A stretch of DNA of 64,000 nucleotides from Streptomyces sp. 6-11-2 (GCF_006540305.1 NZ_BJOR01000001.1:6634001-6698000); one strand, 5' to 3'. Shown: positions 36,703 through 44,625, counted from the first letter of the stretch. Notes: generated from the letters alone by a model not told the origin. Numbers and translations are program-made.

Positions 36703-37848
36703 CTATCCGCGGTGGATGATCTGTCCGCGGTGGGCGGGCGGGGTGCGGTGGAGGGCGACCAGTGCAGCGTCGTCGTCGAGGCGTCCGCCGGAGTGGGCGA
36801 GGAGGTCGCGTCGGATGTGATGCAGAAGCGACTCCGGTCCGGCTTGGGGCCATTGCGCGACGCGTTCCGCGAGGGGGTAGAAGCGGCCGCGGGTGTCGCG
36901 GGCCTCGATGACGCCGTCGGTGTAGAGCAGGAGGGTGTCGCCGGGCTCGAAGGAGAACACGTCCAGGCTGTGGTCTCCCGAGCCCGTCAAGCCGACCCCC
37001 ATCGGGGGTGCGGGCTGCAGGCTGGGAACGGTGACCGAGCGGCCGGTGCTGATCAGCAGTGGCGGCGGGTGCCCGCAGCTGGTCATCCGGGTGACCGGGT
37101 CCGTGTCGGGGATCTCCACGAGCAGGGCGGTGGCGAAGCGTTCGCCGGCCTCCTCTGCCGGCTCGGACTCGGTCAGGTAGCGGGTCACGCTCTGCTCCAC
37201 GGTGGCGGCGAGCTCCGGCAGGGAGGCCTGCCGGTGGGCGCCCTCGCGGAAGGCTCCAAGTAGCACTGCGGCCTCGCCGATGGCGGGAAGTCCTTTGCCT
37301 CGCACGTCGCCGATCAGGATGCGCACCGTGCCGTCGGTGCGGGCGACCGCGTACAGGTCGCCACCGATCTGCGCTTCGGCTTCGGCGGGCAGGTACAGGC
37401 TGGCGACTTTCAGGGGGCCGATCTGTTCGGGTAGCGGCCACAGCAGGACGCGCTGTGCGGCCTCGGCCACCGACCGGACCTGGGCCAATTGTGCTCGGCG
37501 CCGGTCGCGGAGCGCACTGTAGATCACGACCGTCACCGAGAGCACAATGAGCGTGACGATCTGCACGATGCGGTTCAGGTCTCCCAGACCGGCCTGAAAG
37601 TGGGAGATGAGTACAAGGGCCGCTACCGCCAGCGCTCCGATGAGGCCGGTAGTCCGGGGCCCGGCGAACGATGGGGTCAGCGCAGGCGCGATGACTAGCG
37701 CAGGCTCGAGATAGATGTACTGGGGAATGCTGAGGTCCACGACCGTGATCACCACAATGAGCGTGACTGGAAGCAGCACCAGCGCATGATTCGTTTTCCA
37801 CGGCTGCCGCAGACCGACAAGGCTCTGCCGGGGACTCATGCCTTCCAC
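36703..37848 (-). CDS. Membrane-anchored SpoIIE-type PP2C phosphatase
   Basis: 381 residues. Three to four membrane helices at the N-terminus (LVLLPVTLIVVITVV, YIYLEPALVIAPAL, LIGALAVAALVLISH, VTLIVLSVTVVIYSAL) lead into a PP2C_SpoIIE domain with metal-binding motifs GGDLYAVA, IGDVRGKGLPA, LLLYTDGVIEARD and LDDDAALVAL. In Streptomyces such phosphatases act on anti-anti-sigma factors. No sensor domain separates membrane and catalytic parts. A GTG at 37848 with AAGG upstream, or ATG at 37839, starts it. The RsbW-like ATPase at 47.7 kb is far away, so a functional link is not shown. Confidence 0.9.
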   Translation of the reverse strand: MEGMSPRQSLVGLRQPWKTNHALVLLPVTLIVVITVVDLSIPQYIYLEPALVIAPALTPSFAGPRTTGLIGALAVAALVLISHFQAGLGDLNRIVQIVTLIVLSVTVVIYSALRDRRRAQLAQVRSVAEAAQRVLLWPLPEQIGPLKVASLYLPAEAEAQIGGDLYAVARTDGTVRILIGDVRGKGLPAIGEAAVLLGAFREGAHRQASLPELAATVEQSVTRYLTESEPAEEAGERFATALLVEIPDTDPVTRMTSCGHPPPLLISTGRSVTVPSLQPAPPMGVGLTGSGDHSLDVFSFEPGDTLLLYTDGVIEARDTRGRFYPLAERVAQWPQAGPESLLHHIRRDLLAHSGGRLDDDAALVALHRTPPAHRGQIIHRG

Positions 37849-38070
37849 TCTGCCTTGCCCGCGGTCGGTCGGCCATTGTGTGCCGGGTGTGAGGGAGGGA
37901 GCGGTTCGAAGCCGCTCCCTCCCTCTTGCCGTCAGGCGCGCTCGAACCGGTCCAGCTCGCCGTCGTCGCCGACCGCGGCCACGAGCTCGGTCAGGACCAG
38001 GACGGGCAGCGCGGCATGGGCGGTCTTGAAAGTTTCAGAGGTGATCGCAGCGCCGAACACTACAGGCGAC

Positions 38071-38292
38071 TCAATGGCGGTGATGCCACCAGAAGAGCGC
38101 GAGTGTTCCAAGCCCGCTCAGGCTCGCCCTCAGCGCATCCCGGAGAAGGTCCTCCGCGGCGGAGGTCAGGAGGCGGCGGAAGTGGAGGAGCGCGGGCAGC
38201 TGCTTGAGGCGAGTGTGTATGCGATCACGCTGGCCGAGGTGCGCGGGTAGCTGCTTGAGGTGAGTGCGTATGTGATCACGCTGGCGGGACAT
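38071..38292 (-). CDS. Possible small protein with two 17-residue repeats
   Basis: 73 codons from ATG at 38292. The start is two near-identical 17-residue units (HIRTHLKQLPAHL and RIHTRLKQLPALL), encoded by a 51-nt tandem duplication (38190-38234 and 38241-38285). An amphipathic helix (LTSAAEDLLRDALRASL) and a hydrophobic end (GTLALFWWHHRH) follow. The duplication keeps the reading frame and substitutions are mostly tolerated, which favours coding, but there is no family match and no clear ribosome site. Confidence 0.3.
   Translation of the reverse strand: MSRQRDHIRTHLKQLPAHLGQRDRIHTRLKQLPALLHFRRLLTSAAEDLLRDALRASLSGLGTLALFWWHHRH
38190..38285. repeat. Two-copy tandem repeat, 51-nt period
   Basis: Copies at 38190-38234 and 38241-38285 differ at only a few positions. 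The period is exactly 17 codons. Confidence 0.75.
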
Positions 38293-38429
38293 ACGCGCGA
38301 TCTTCGGCGCGCGGAGGCACGACCGTACCCGCACCGCCTATGCGTCGACCGTCACCCGGTCCCTCAGCCTGCCGGACCGGCGCAATTTTACAGATGCGCG
38401 CGGCAGGGCCGGGCCCGTAGCGTGGCCGC

Positions 38430-38762
38430 ATGCCGAAACCTCAGCACATCGTGCACATCACCGAGCGCTCACTATGGGAGACGGCTCGTGAGTCCGGCAC
38501 CTACGAGATGTCCACCCGCGGCCGCACGCTCCAGCAGGAGGGGTTCGTCCACTTCTCCACCCGCGACCAGCTCCCGCGTATCGCGGCCTTCCTCTACGGC
38601 GACTACGAGGGCCCCGACGAGTTGGTGGTGCTGGTCGTGGACCCGGCCCGGCTTGATGTCCCGCTGAGGTACGAGGCCATGCCGCCGAACGGCGAGGAGT
38701 TCCCGCACGTGTACGGGGCAGTGCCGGTCGAGGCCGTGGTGGGCGTCGAGCCCTGGGGGTGA
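38430..38762 (+). CDS. DUF952 family protein
   Basis: 110 residues of the DUF952 type. HIVHITERSLWETARESGTY is followed by the hallmark GFVHFSTRDQLPRIAAFLY, then ELVVLVVDPARLDVPLRYE and FPHVYGAVPVEAVVGVEP. The fold is related to ADP-ribosyltransferase/RNA phosphotransferase-like barrels, with a conserved His in FVHFST; no activity is established. ATG at 38430 is the only reasonable start. It is monocistronic, just before a block of transposon remnants. Confidence 0.9.
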   Translation: MPKPQHIVHITERSLWETARESGTYEMSTRGRTLQQEGFVHFSTRDQLPRIAAFLYGDYEGPDELVVLVVDPARLDVPLRYEAMPPNGEEFPHVYGAVPVEAVVGVEPWG

Positions 38763-38856
38763 GCGAACAGGGAGGGGTGCGCCGCCGCTTGGTGTTGGTG
38801 ATGACCGAGGGGCCGGGAGAGCTAGCAGTGAGAGCAGGTCCGCTAGATGTGATGTC

Positions 38857-39080
38857 TCATGACGTTGGTTCCACGAACTCCTCGAACGTGAGCTGCTGCG
38901 GGAGCGTGTCGAGTGGTTCCGGCGGCTGGTCGAAGGTAACGCGGTTGTCGCCGCCGGAGGTCCGGCTGATGGGTGGTCGGCCTCCGAGCGCGGCGTGCGG
39001 CCGCTCGTGGTTGTAGTAGTTCAGGAAGTCCGCGAGTGCCGTGCGGCGTTCATGCTCGGAGATGTAGTCGCGGTCACAGC
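38857..39080 (-). pseudogene. IS481-family transposase, C-terminal remnant
   Basis: The reverse strand reads EHERRTALADFLNYYNHERP, HAALGGRPPISRTSG and ends LPQQLTFEEFVEPTS, the usual C-terminus of IS481/IS3-type DDE transposases just after the catalytic Glu. The rest of the gene is missing upstream. It is non-functional. Confidence 0.8.
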
Positions 39081-39168
39081 TCCTGAAAGAGACGATCGAA
39101 AGCCGCGACCGTCGGCGACGACCTTCCGATCAGCGCTCACGGAGAGAGAAGTCCTGACAGGGGCCCGG

Positions 39169-39788
39169 ATGAACGATCGTGCGCCCGAGCGGGATCTGTC
39201 GAGGTTGGCCGTCCCCCGGTGGGGTCGGCTGGCGGAGACCGGCGACCGGTACGAGCCCTACCGGCTCGTCGGCGCCGACGGTGCGACCGTGGCGCCGGTC
39301 GCGATGTTCTTCCAGGAGCTGCTTGCAGCAGGGTAGGCGGCGGCGACCGTCCGTTCCTATGGCATGGACCTGCTGCGGTGGTGGCGGTTCCTGCACGCGG
39401 TCCAGGTGCCGTGGGATCGAGCGACGCGCGTGGATGCTCGGGATTTCAGCTGCTGGATCCAGCTGACGGTCAAGCCACGGGCGACCGCGGCCAGGCGGCC
39501 GGCCGGCAGCTTCGGCGCCCCGAACCCGGTGACGGGGAAAACGACCCTGGGGTCCGGCTATGCCCCGTCGACCGTCGCCCCAGTGAGACGGTGCTGCGCA
39601 GGTTCTATGACCTGCACCGTGATGCCGGATCCGGGCCGCTGCTCGACCCGTTCCCGCTGGATCTGGGGCGTCGCTCCGGCCGCGCGCACGCGCACCACAA
39701 CCCGATGGACGCCTGGGCGCCAGAGCGGACAGGCCGCTACCGGCCGACGGTCGGGACGGGCTGGGACCTACAACGGACGGCGAAGTGA
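39169..39788 (+). pseudogene. Tyrosine site-specific integrase, broken (N-terminal half only)
   Basis: From ATG 39169 it reads YEPYRLVGADGATVAPVAMF, then an in-frame TAG at 39334. It continues in the same frame with TVRSYGMDLLRWWRFLHAV. A one-base loss in a C-run near 39578 shifts it to ETVLRRFYDLHRDAGSGPLL and GRAHAHHNPMDAW. This is the SAM-like core-binding domain of an actinomycete integrase. The catalytic domain (Arg...HxxR...Tyr) is absent because the sequence runs into an IS1380 remnant at about 39790. Together with the excisionase-like gene at 43.9 kb it marks a decayed integrated element. Confidence 0.8.
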
Positions 39789-39789
39789 G

Positions 39790-39915
39790 GGGCGGGGCCT
39801 GGGTCGCTGAACTCACCGGCGACCTGCTCGACGGCTGGCCGAAGGGCACGCGGTTGATCTCCGCAAGGAACGTCCCCATCCCGGAGCCCAGTTGAGGATC
39901 ATCGACGCGGATGAC
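39790..39915 (+). pseudogene. IS1380-family transposase fragment
   Basis: Reads AWVAELTGDLLDGWPKGTRL, then after a one-base shift RKERPHPGAQLRIIDADDM, a conserved stretch of IS1380 transposases. Only about 40 residues remain. The right edge lies within the upstream leader of the restriction gene, so the annotated upstream extension of that gene (to 39892) is IS-derived. Confidence 0.75.
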
Positions 39916-39938
39916 ATGCGGACGACACCGCGCAGAAC

Positions 39939-39952
39939 TAACCTCTTGCGTA
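39939..39952 (+). promoter_or_regulatory. Possible -10 element for a leaderless restriction gene transcript
   Basis: TAACCT (39939-39944) lies 7 nt upstream of the ATG at 39952. This is the distance expected if transcription starts at the start codon, and no ribosome site is visible. It is suggestive only. Confidence 0.35.
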
Positions 39953-41754
39953 TGGGACTTGGGGATGTGACGCGTGCAGGAGTACTGGCTGCCGTCGAGG
40001 AGTGTCAGGACCTCGGGCGCGAAACCTTTCGCCGCCGGTACGGCTTCGGCCGAGCCATGGCGTATGAGCTGGTCTGGGATGGAAACCGCTACGACTCGAA
40101 GGCAATTGCAGGCGTAGCGCACCTCTACTCGGTCGGCGACCTGCTACCAGCTGATGGCTTCAGTGGTGGGGCGCGTACAGTGGCGCACCGTCTGCGCGCG
40201 CTCGGCTTCACTGTGGAGGACGGGACCGCTGTCACGCATGGGTCGCAGCAGATGGCGCCACAACTGGTTCTCCAGCCTCGCGGTGGGGCTCGGGACCGTG
40301 GCCCGCAAAACTTCGCCAGGTCTGTACGACAGGGCATCCCGATCGCAGATATCAAGGATGTACTTGGCGGGCAGGCGGATGCGCTCGCCGCTTTGTACCC
40401 GGACGGGATAGCTCGACTTTGGGGCTCCACCCCCACCACGCGAGTTAATAACGAAAAAGCAAAAGCTTTGCGAAGCCGGTGCGTTGGCGACGACGTGTTC
40501 TTCTATGCAGAGAGCCACTTCATCGCTCGCGCCCGCATCCTCCACCTATTCAACAGCTTGCCCGTGGCGCAGGCGGTTTGGGGGACCGATGAGGACAACG
40601 CCACCTGGGAACACATCATGGCGCTGGGAGACGTCGAGGAGTTTCCCGTACGCGTTCCTGCAGCTCCGGTGCTGCAGAGCCTGAGCGTTCCAGCGCCTCT
40701 ACGGAGCCTCACCCTGAGGTCCGCCGAGGCCTACCGCCGTGTTGTCCAGTTCTTCCCGGATAGCCGCCAACCGGTCCCTACCCCACCTCAGGCAACACTT
40801 CCTGCTGCACCTCTACAGCTGACCTCGGCGGAGTTGCTAGACCGGGTCGGCTCTCTCAACATTCATCGTCATCCAAGGAACAAAGCTCCCAGCCGTCACC
40901 AGCCGCTGGCTTTGCTTTGGGCGGTCTCTCGGATCGCAGCGGGCAAGCCGCGGCTGGCACCTTGGTCCTGCTTCCGCGCGGAGGTCAGTCCACTCCTAGC
41001 CGAATTTGGACTGCCCGGTTCCAAGGTCACTCCCGAATATCCCTTCTGGCACCTGAAGGGCAATGACCTGTGGGAGGTACATGGGATAGAAAGCGATGCC
41101 AGCTCCATGCCGCAACCGGGAATCTTCAACAGGGTCCAACCCGTCGCAGGCCTTACTCATGCGGCCGCCGAACTGCTGCAGAACCCTCTGACTCGCCTGG
41201 AAGCCGTGGTCAAGCTGTGCAGCACCTATCTTGACGACGTCGATCAGCGCGAGTTGCTCAGCCGGGTAGGCCTCGCCGGATACGCGACCGCCGACGGCCT
41301 GCTCGATGACGGCGAGGACGGCCGCGGGCAGGAGGCCGCCGATGAAAAGCGGGCGACTGGTCCGACTGCGCGGCGGGAGTCGACCTCCTCACGGCTGATT
41401 CGCGATGCAGCGATTGCAAATCGGGTCAAGGAACTGCACGGCCATGCCTGCCAGGTGTGTGGAACCCGCCTGCAGTACAAGCACAGGCCTTATAGCGAGG
41501 CTGCTCACATACGTGGGCTCGGCTCCCCGCATGACGGTCCGGATGAACTGCAGAACCTGCTCTGTTTGTGCCCCAATCACCACGTCCTCTTCGACGGCCT
41601 GGAGATCTACATTGACGTTGATGGCGTCGTGAGGCAGGCCCATGGGGGCGAGTCGCTGGGGCACCTTCGCCGACACGCCGACCATCGGATCGATGAGGCA
41701 TACCTGCGCTATCACCGGACTCTGTGTGAGCTGAACAGTCTGACCACGGAGTAA
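39952..41754 (+). CDS. ScoMcrA-like type IV restriction endonuclease (head, EVE/PUA-like, sulfur-binding, HNH)
   Basis: 600 residues. The head domain (1-90, with YDSKAIAGVAH) matches ScoMcrA. Residues about 140-235 (GDDVFFYAESHFIARARIL, AQAVWGTDEDNATWE) look like an EVE/PUA-type modified-base reader. Residues about 290-440 resemble the phosphorothioate-binding SBD (RHQPLALLWAVSRIAAGKPR, GSKVTPEYPFWHL). An HNH nuclease ends the protein (about 495-560: CQVCG, YSEAAHIRGLG, CLCPNHHVLFD). ScoMcrA cleaves phosphorothioated and methylated DNA, but its order is head-SBD-SRA-HNH; here the second reader lies before the SBD and is not clearly SRA. ATG 39952 is chosen because upstream codons are IS1380 remnant. 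Codon use is AT-richer than neighbours (e.g. AAC GAA AAA GCA AAA GCT), a sign of transfer. Confidence 0.85.
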   Translation: MGLGDVTRAGVLAAVEECQDLGRETFRRRYGFGRAMAYELVWDGNRYDSKAIAGVAHLYSVGDLLPADGFSGGARTVAHRLRALGFTVEDGTAVTHGSQQMAPQLVLQPRGGARDRGPQNFARSVRQGIPIADIKDVLGGQADALAALYPDGIARLWGSTPTTRVNNEKAKALRSRCVGDDVFFYAESHFIARARILHLFNSLPVAQAVWGTDEDNATWEHIMALGDVEEFPVRVPAAPVLQSLSVPAPLRSLTLRSAEAYRRVVQFFPDSRQPVPTPPQATLPAAPLQLTSAELLDRVGSLNIHRHPRNKAPSRHQPLALLWAVSRIAAGKPRLAPWSCFRAEVSPLLAEFGLPGSKVTPEYPFWHLKGNDLWEVHGIESDASSMPQPGIFNRVQPVAGLTHAAAELLQNPLTRLEAVVKLCSTYLDDVDQRELLSRVGLAGYATADGLLDDGEDGRGQEAADEKRATGPTARRESTSSRLIRDAAIANRVKELHGHACQVCGTRLQYKHRPYSEAAHIRGLGSPHDGPDELQNLLCLCPNHHVLFDGLEIYIDVDGVVRQAHGGESLGHLRRHADHRIDEAYLRYHRTLCELNSLTTE

Positions 41755-41840
41755 GAAGCTGTTGTCTTACCGATCTTGAGCAACGGCAGTCGAACGCGGG
41801 TTCCCGGTTGGGTGATCCTGCCGGGGTGAGGGCATGAAGG

Positions 41841-41897
41841 CAGGGCCTCCTGCACAGCTCATGGGTGTCGAATCCATACGAGCATCAGGAGGCCCTG
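41841..41897. repeat. 12-bp perfect inverted repeat in the IS5 remnant leader
   Basis: CAGGGCCTCCTG (41841-41852) and CAGGAGGCCCTG (41886-41897) are exact complements separated by 33 nt. The right arm contains the AGGAGG that precedes TTG at 41898, so the structure could hide the transposase ribosome site. Confidence 0.6.
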
Positions 41898-42100
41898 TTG
41901 CCACAGTCTTCCGTGCTGGTGCCGGACGAGTCCAACTCGGCTGCCCCATTGTGTGATTGCCTCGCACACATGTTCGGCAACGCGGTCGACCGGCCCGGGC
42001 GGCAGCACCAATACCCGACGGACATGACGGACGCGGAGTGGGCCGAGGTCCGGTCGCTGCTGCCGGAGTCGGGCTGGATGCAAGGCCGGGGCGGCCGACC
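41898..42100 (+). pseudogene. IS5-family transposase, N-terminal remnant interrupted by ISAzo13
   Basis: From a TTG after AGGAGG it reads SSVLVPDESNSAAPLCDCLA, then YPTDMTDAEWAEVRSLLPES and GRGGRPQG, the DUF4096 start of IS5-type transposases. ISAzo13 begins at 42101. The missing DDE part does not resume on the other side (43861 onward), so a deletion accompanied or followed the insertion. Confidence 0.75.
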
Positions 42101-42125
42101 CCAGGGAGTCGCCGAAAAATAACTT
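42101..42125 (+). repeat. ISAzo13 left inverted repeat
   Basis: Exact reverse complement of 43836-43860. Confidence 0.92.
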
Positions 42126-42164
42126 CGGTGTCTTGTAGGGCTGTTGGGGCCTTAGGGTGCTGCT

Positions 42165-43820
42165 GTGGTGGAGGGGATCGAGGCGGTGCTGGCGGAGAAG
42201 TTCGCCCGGTTGTTGCCGCATCTGGACGAACGACGGCGCCGGCTGGTGCTGGGAGCGGACGCGCGGGCTCTGGGGTATGGCGGTGTCCGATTGGTCGCTC
42301 GTGCTGCCCGGGTGTCGGAGGAGACGGTCTCGCGCGGGGTGGCGGAACTGGTCGGCGGGCCGGGGCCCTCGGGCCGGGTGAGGCGGGAGGGCGGGGGCCG
42401 GAGACGTCTGCGCGAGAAGCACCCCGGTCTGTTGCCGGCCCTGCTGGCGCTGGTGGAACCCGACCAGCGGGGTGATCCGGAGTCGCCGCTGCTGTGGACG
42501 ACGAAGTCGACACGGAAGCTGGCGGGTGAGTTGACCGCCCAGGGATTCCGGGTGGGGTCCGACACGGTTGCGGCCCTGCTGAAGGAGGAGGGCTTCTCCC
42601 TGCAGGGCACCAGCCGGACGACCGAGGGAGCCCGTCATCCGGACCGGGACGCCCAGTTCCATTACATCAACGGCCAGGTCCAGGAGTTCACCGGAGCCGG
42701 TGAGCCGGTGATCAGCGTGGACGCCAAGAAGAAGGAAGTACTGGGCGACTACGCGGTTATCGGGCGGGAGTGGCATCGCAGCGGTGAGCCGGTGAGGGTG
42801 CGGGCCCACGACTACCCCGAGAAGAACGCGCAGAAGGCAGTCCCGTACGGAATCTACGACCTGTCCGCGGACACCGGCTGGGTGTCGGTGGGCTGCGACG
42901 GCGACACCTCCGCGTTCGCGGTGGCCACGCTCCGACGCTGGTGGGACGGCGAAGGCCGGCACCGATACCCGCACGCGACCCGTCTGCTGATCACCGCCGA
43001 CGCCGGCGGCTCGAACGGCTACCGGGTGAAAGCGTGGAAGAAGGAACTCGCGGACTTCGCCCTCTCGGCGGGCCTGACCGTAACGGTCTGCCACTTCCCT
43101 CCGGGCACGTCGAAGTGGAACAAAATAGAGCACCGGCTCTTCTCACGCATCAGCACGAACTGGCGCGGACGCCCGCTGACCAGCCATGAGGTCGTCGTCA
43201 ACACCATCGGCGCGGTCACCACGAGCACGGGCCTCACTGTCCACGCCGAGCTCGACCCCGGCCAGTACCCCACCGGCGTCACCGTCCCCGACGAGGTCAT
43301 GGAGCGCCTCCCGCTCACCCCCCACGAGTGGCACGGCACCTGGAACTACACGCTGCGTCCCGAACCCCTCGCCCCACCGGCTCCGCCGCCGCCCCGCGAC
43401 CCGTCCTTCGGCCGGTTCCCACCTGGGGACAAGACCCCTGCCTGGCTCCGGCACCCCAGCCTCACCGGCCTGGAAACCCCGGCTTTCGACGACCTCGTCA
43501 CCCGCTACCGCGGCTACCTCGCCGAACACCCCCCGATCCTGCTTCCCGGCAAACGCCCCGACGGCGGTCCCGGCGCAGGCGGCCGACGCCTGTCCGCCGC
43601 CGACCACATCGTCGTCCTCCTCCTCAAAAAGCGCTGGTCCATGACCCACGCACTACTCGCCGAAACGACCGGCCTGACCAAGACAAGGATCGGCTCCACC
43701 ATCCGGGACGCCGCCTCAGTCCTTACCGCGCTGGGGGAAACCGTGCCCACCGGCCCTCTCACCGTGACCACGGCCGAACAACTCGCCGCCATCGCCGGAC
43801 ACGACCTCACACCCCCGTAA
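42165..43820 (+). CDS. ISAzo13-family transposase
   Basis: 551 residues. The N-terminal HTH region (ARAARVSEETVSRGVAEL) is followed by the DDE core. Candidate catalytic residues are Asp in VISVDAKKKE, Asp in LLITADAGGSN and Glu in the segment GTSKWNKIEHRLFS. Then RPLTSHEVVVNTIGAV, and an extended C-terminus with a second HTH-like segment (HALLAETTGLTKTRIGSTIR). The GTG start at 42165 is followed by a second GTG codon. It catalyses cut-and-paste movement of the surrounding element. The frame is undamaged. Confidence 0.92.
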   Translation: MVEGIEAVLAEKFARLLPHLDERRRRLVLGADARALGYGGVRLVARAARVSEETVSRGVAELVGGPGPSGRVRREGGGRRRLREKHPGLLPALLALVEPDQRGDPESPLLWTTKSTRKLAGELTAQGFRVGSDTVAALLKEEGFSLQGTSRTTEGARHPDRDAQFHYINGQVQEFTGAGEPVISVDAKKKEVLGDYAVIGREWHRSGEPVRVRAHDYPEKNAQKAVPYGIYDLSADTGWVSVGCDGDTSAFAVATLRRWWDGEGRHRYPHATRLLITADAGGSNGYRVKAWKKELADFALSAGLTVTVCHFPPGTSKWNKIEHRLFSRISTNWRGRPLTSHEVVVNTIGAVTTSTGLTVHAELDPGQYPTGVTVPDEVMERLPLTPHEWHGTWNYTLRPEPLAPPAPPPPRDPSFGRFPPGDKTPAWLRHPSLTGLETPAFDDLVTRYRGYLAEHPPILLPGKRPDGGPGAGGRRLSAADHIVVLLLKKRWSMTHALLAETTGLTKTRIGSTIRDAASVLTALGETVPTGPLTVTTAEQLAAIAGHDLTPP

Positions 43821-43835
43821 CCCATCAAGATCGAG

Positions 43836-43860
43836 AAGTTATTTTTCGGCGACTCCCTGG
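43836..43860 (-). repeat. ISAzo13 right inverted repeat
   Basis: Exact reverse complement of 42101-42125. Confidence 0.92.
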
Positions 43861-43897
43861 GTTCTTTCCTGCCCGTTTCCGAGATTCTGGAGTATCC

Positions 43898-44131
43898 ATG
43901 CGTCGAACCACTGCCCGTGCGACAGGTGCCGCCAGTGGCGCGAGGGACCGTCGCCCGCTGATGAGCGCTGAGGAACTGGCCGGCTTTCTCGGCGTGCCGC
44001 TGAACACGGTCTACGTATGGAATCACCGACGCCAGGGTCCGCGAGCCCACAAGGTCGGCCGCTATTTGCGCTACCGCTGGCCGGAGGTGGAGGCGTGGCT
44101 GGAGGCTCAGGCGGTGGATCGCGCGGTCTGA
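43898..44131 (+). CDS. Excisionase/AlpA-type helix-turn-helix protein
   Basis: 77 residues with a MerR-like HTH_17 fold: LMSAEELAGFLGVPLNTVYV, WNHRRQGPRAHKVGRYLRY and PEVEAWLEAQ. These small proteins serve as directionality factors (Xis) for integrases of Streptomyces integrative elements. ATG at 43898 follows GGAG at 5 nt. A perfect hairpin (44224-44259) and four direct repeats (44294-44344) follow it. The only integrase in the window is the broken one at 39.2 kb, so this Xis has no partner here. Confidence 0.85.
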   Translation: MRRTTARATGAASGARDRRPLMSAEELAGFLGVPLNTVYVWNHRRQGPRAHKVGRYLRYRWPEVEAWLEAQAVDRAV

Positions 44132-44223
44132 ATTGGCGGAGTACGCCTGTGCCTTTGCGTCGGGAGGGCGACAGTACCCGGCGTACAGCCCGACTCGTCT
44201 GCCGCTACCTGCGGCTTTGGCTG

Positions 44224-44259
44224 GGAAAGGGCCTCTGACCTGCAACGGAGGCCCTTTCC
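44224..44259 (+). terminator. Perfect hairpin after the excisionase-like gene
   Basis: GGAAAGGGCCTC (44224-44235) and GAGGCCCTTTCC (44248-44259) are exact complements with a 12-nt loop, followed by a T-containing stretch (GATCTTTCGG). Likely a terminator about 95 nt after the stop. Confidence 0.7.
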
Positions 44260-44293
44260 GATCTTTCGGGGGCTTGCCACGTTAGGCCGCGAA

Positions 44294-44344
44294 AAGTCCC
44301 TCGGAAGTCCCTCAGGCAGTGCTGAAAGTCCCTGAAAAGTCCCT
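44294..44344. repeat. Four direct repeats AAGTCCCT at helical spacing
   Basis: Copies start at 44294, 44305, 44326 and 44337, i.e. spacings 11, 21 and 11, so all face the same side of the DNA helix. They lie between the excisionase-like gene and a decayed DNA-binding gene, as expected for Xis/integrase arm sites or an iteron-like control site. Confidence 0.75.
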
Positions 44345-44347
44345 GGG

Positions 44348-44585
44348 GTGGAGAAGCAGGGGGATGACCCGCGGGGGCTGCTCGCTCTGCCTGTCGCCGT
44401 CGACCTTGACACAGGGAACAAGGCGCTGACGATCGGCTGCAGCACGGATTACGCGCTGGCGAAGCGGGGCGAGCACCCAGTCATGCTCCTCAAGCTCGAC
44501 AGCGCGTGCGTGTGGTCACAGTGGACCTCCACCGCCTGCTGGGTATCGTCCCGGATGGCGGACGCGGGGAGAGCGAACTCGCTGA
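44348..44585 (+). pseudogene. Integrative-element DNA-binding (HTH) gene, frameshifted
   Basis: From GTG 44348 it reads LLALPVAVDLDTGNKALTIG and YALAKRGEHPVMLLKLD. After a shift near 44500 it resumes as RVVTVDLHRLLGIVPDG. This is the pattern of the helix-turn-helix proteins often encoded beside integrases in Streptomyces elements (VDL.TA.RAL...AY.LA..GEFP...L). The frame break makes it non-functional. It directly follows the four AAGTCCCT repeats. Confidence 0.6.
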
Positions 44586-44625
44586 ATGGCCCATCGGCCG
44601 GACGGCGAGTCGGGCCTGCCGCAGC

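Larger units (their letters stand above)
37849..38429. other. Gene-poor stretch with two doubtful short reverse-strand frames
   Basis: About 580 bp. It contains the repeat-bearing frame annotated at 38071-38292. It also has a reverse-strand fragment 37932-38110 reading AITSETFKTAHAALPVLVLT and ending DGELDRFERA, protein-like but without a normal start. Neither belongs to a family I know. Confidence 0.4.
42101..43860 (+). mobile_element. Complete ISAzo13-family insertion sequence
   Basis: A 1.76-kb element bounded by perfect 25-bp inverted repeats (42101-42125, 43836-43860; outer end CCAGGGAGTCGCCG) with one intact transposase. No direct target repeat is apparent; the flanks are unrelated, one in an IS5 remnant and the other before an excisionase-like gene. 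The intact ends and gene suggest recent arrival. Confidence 0.9.

Noticed and set aside
38190..38285. Two-unit tandem repeat considered as a CRISPR seed
   Set aside because: Only two copies, near-contiguous with a 51-nt period, no spacers and no cas genes.
41755..41840. Possible tRNA or attachment site after the restriction gene (GGTTCCCGG-like segment)
   Set aside because: No cloverleaf or acceptor stem could be drawn.
44294..44344. AAGTCCCT repeats considered as a plasmid replication origin
   Set aside because: No replication initiator gene in the window and an excisionase-like gene adjacent; integrase/Xis arm sites fit better.
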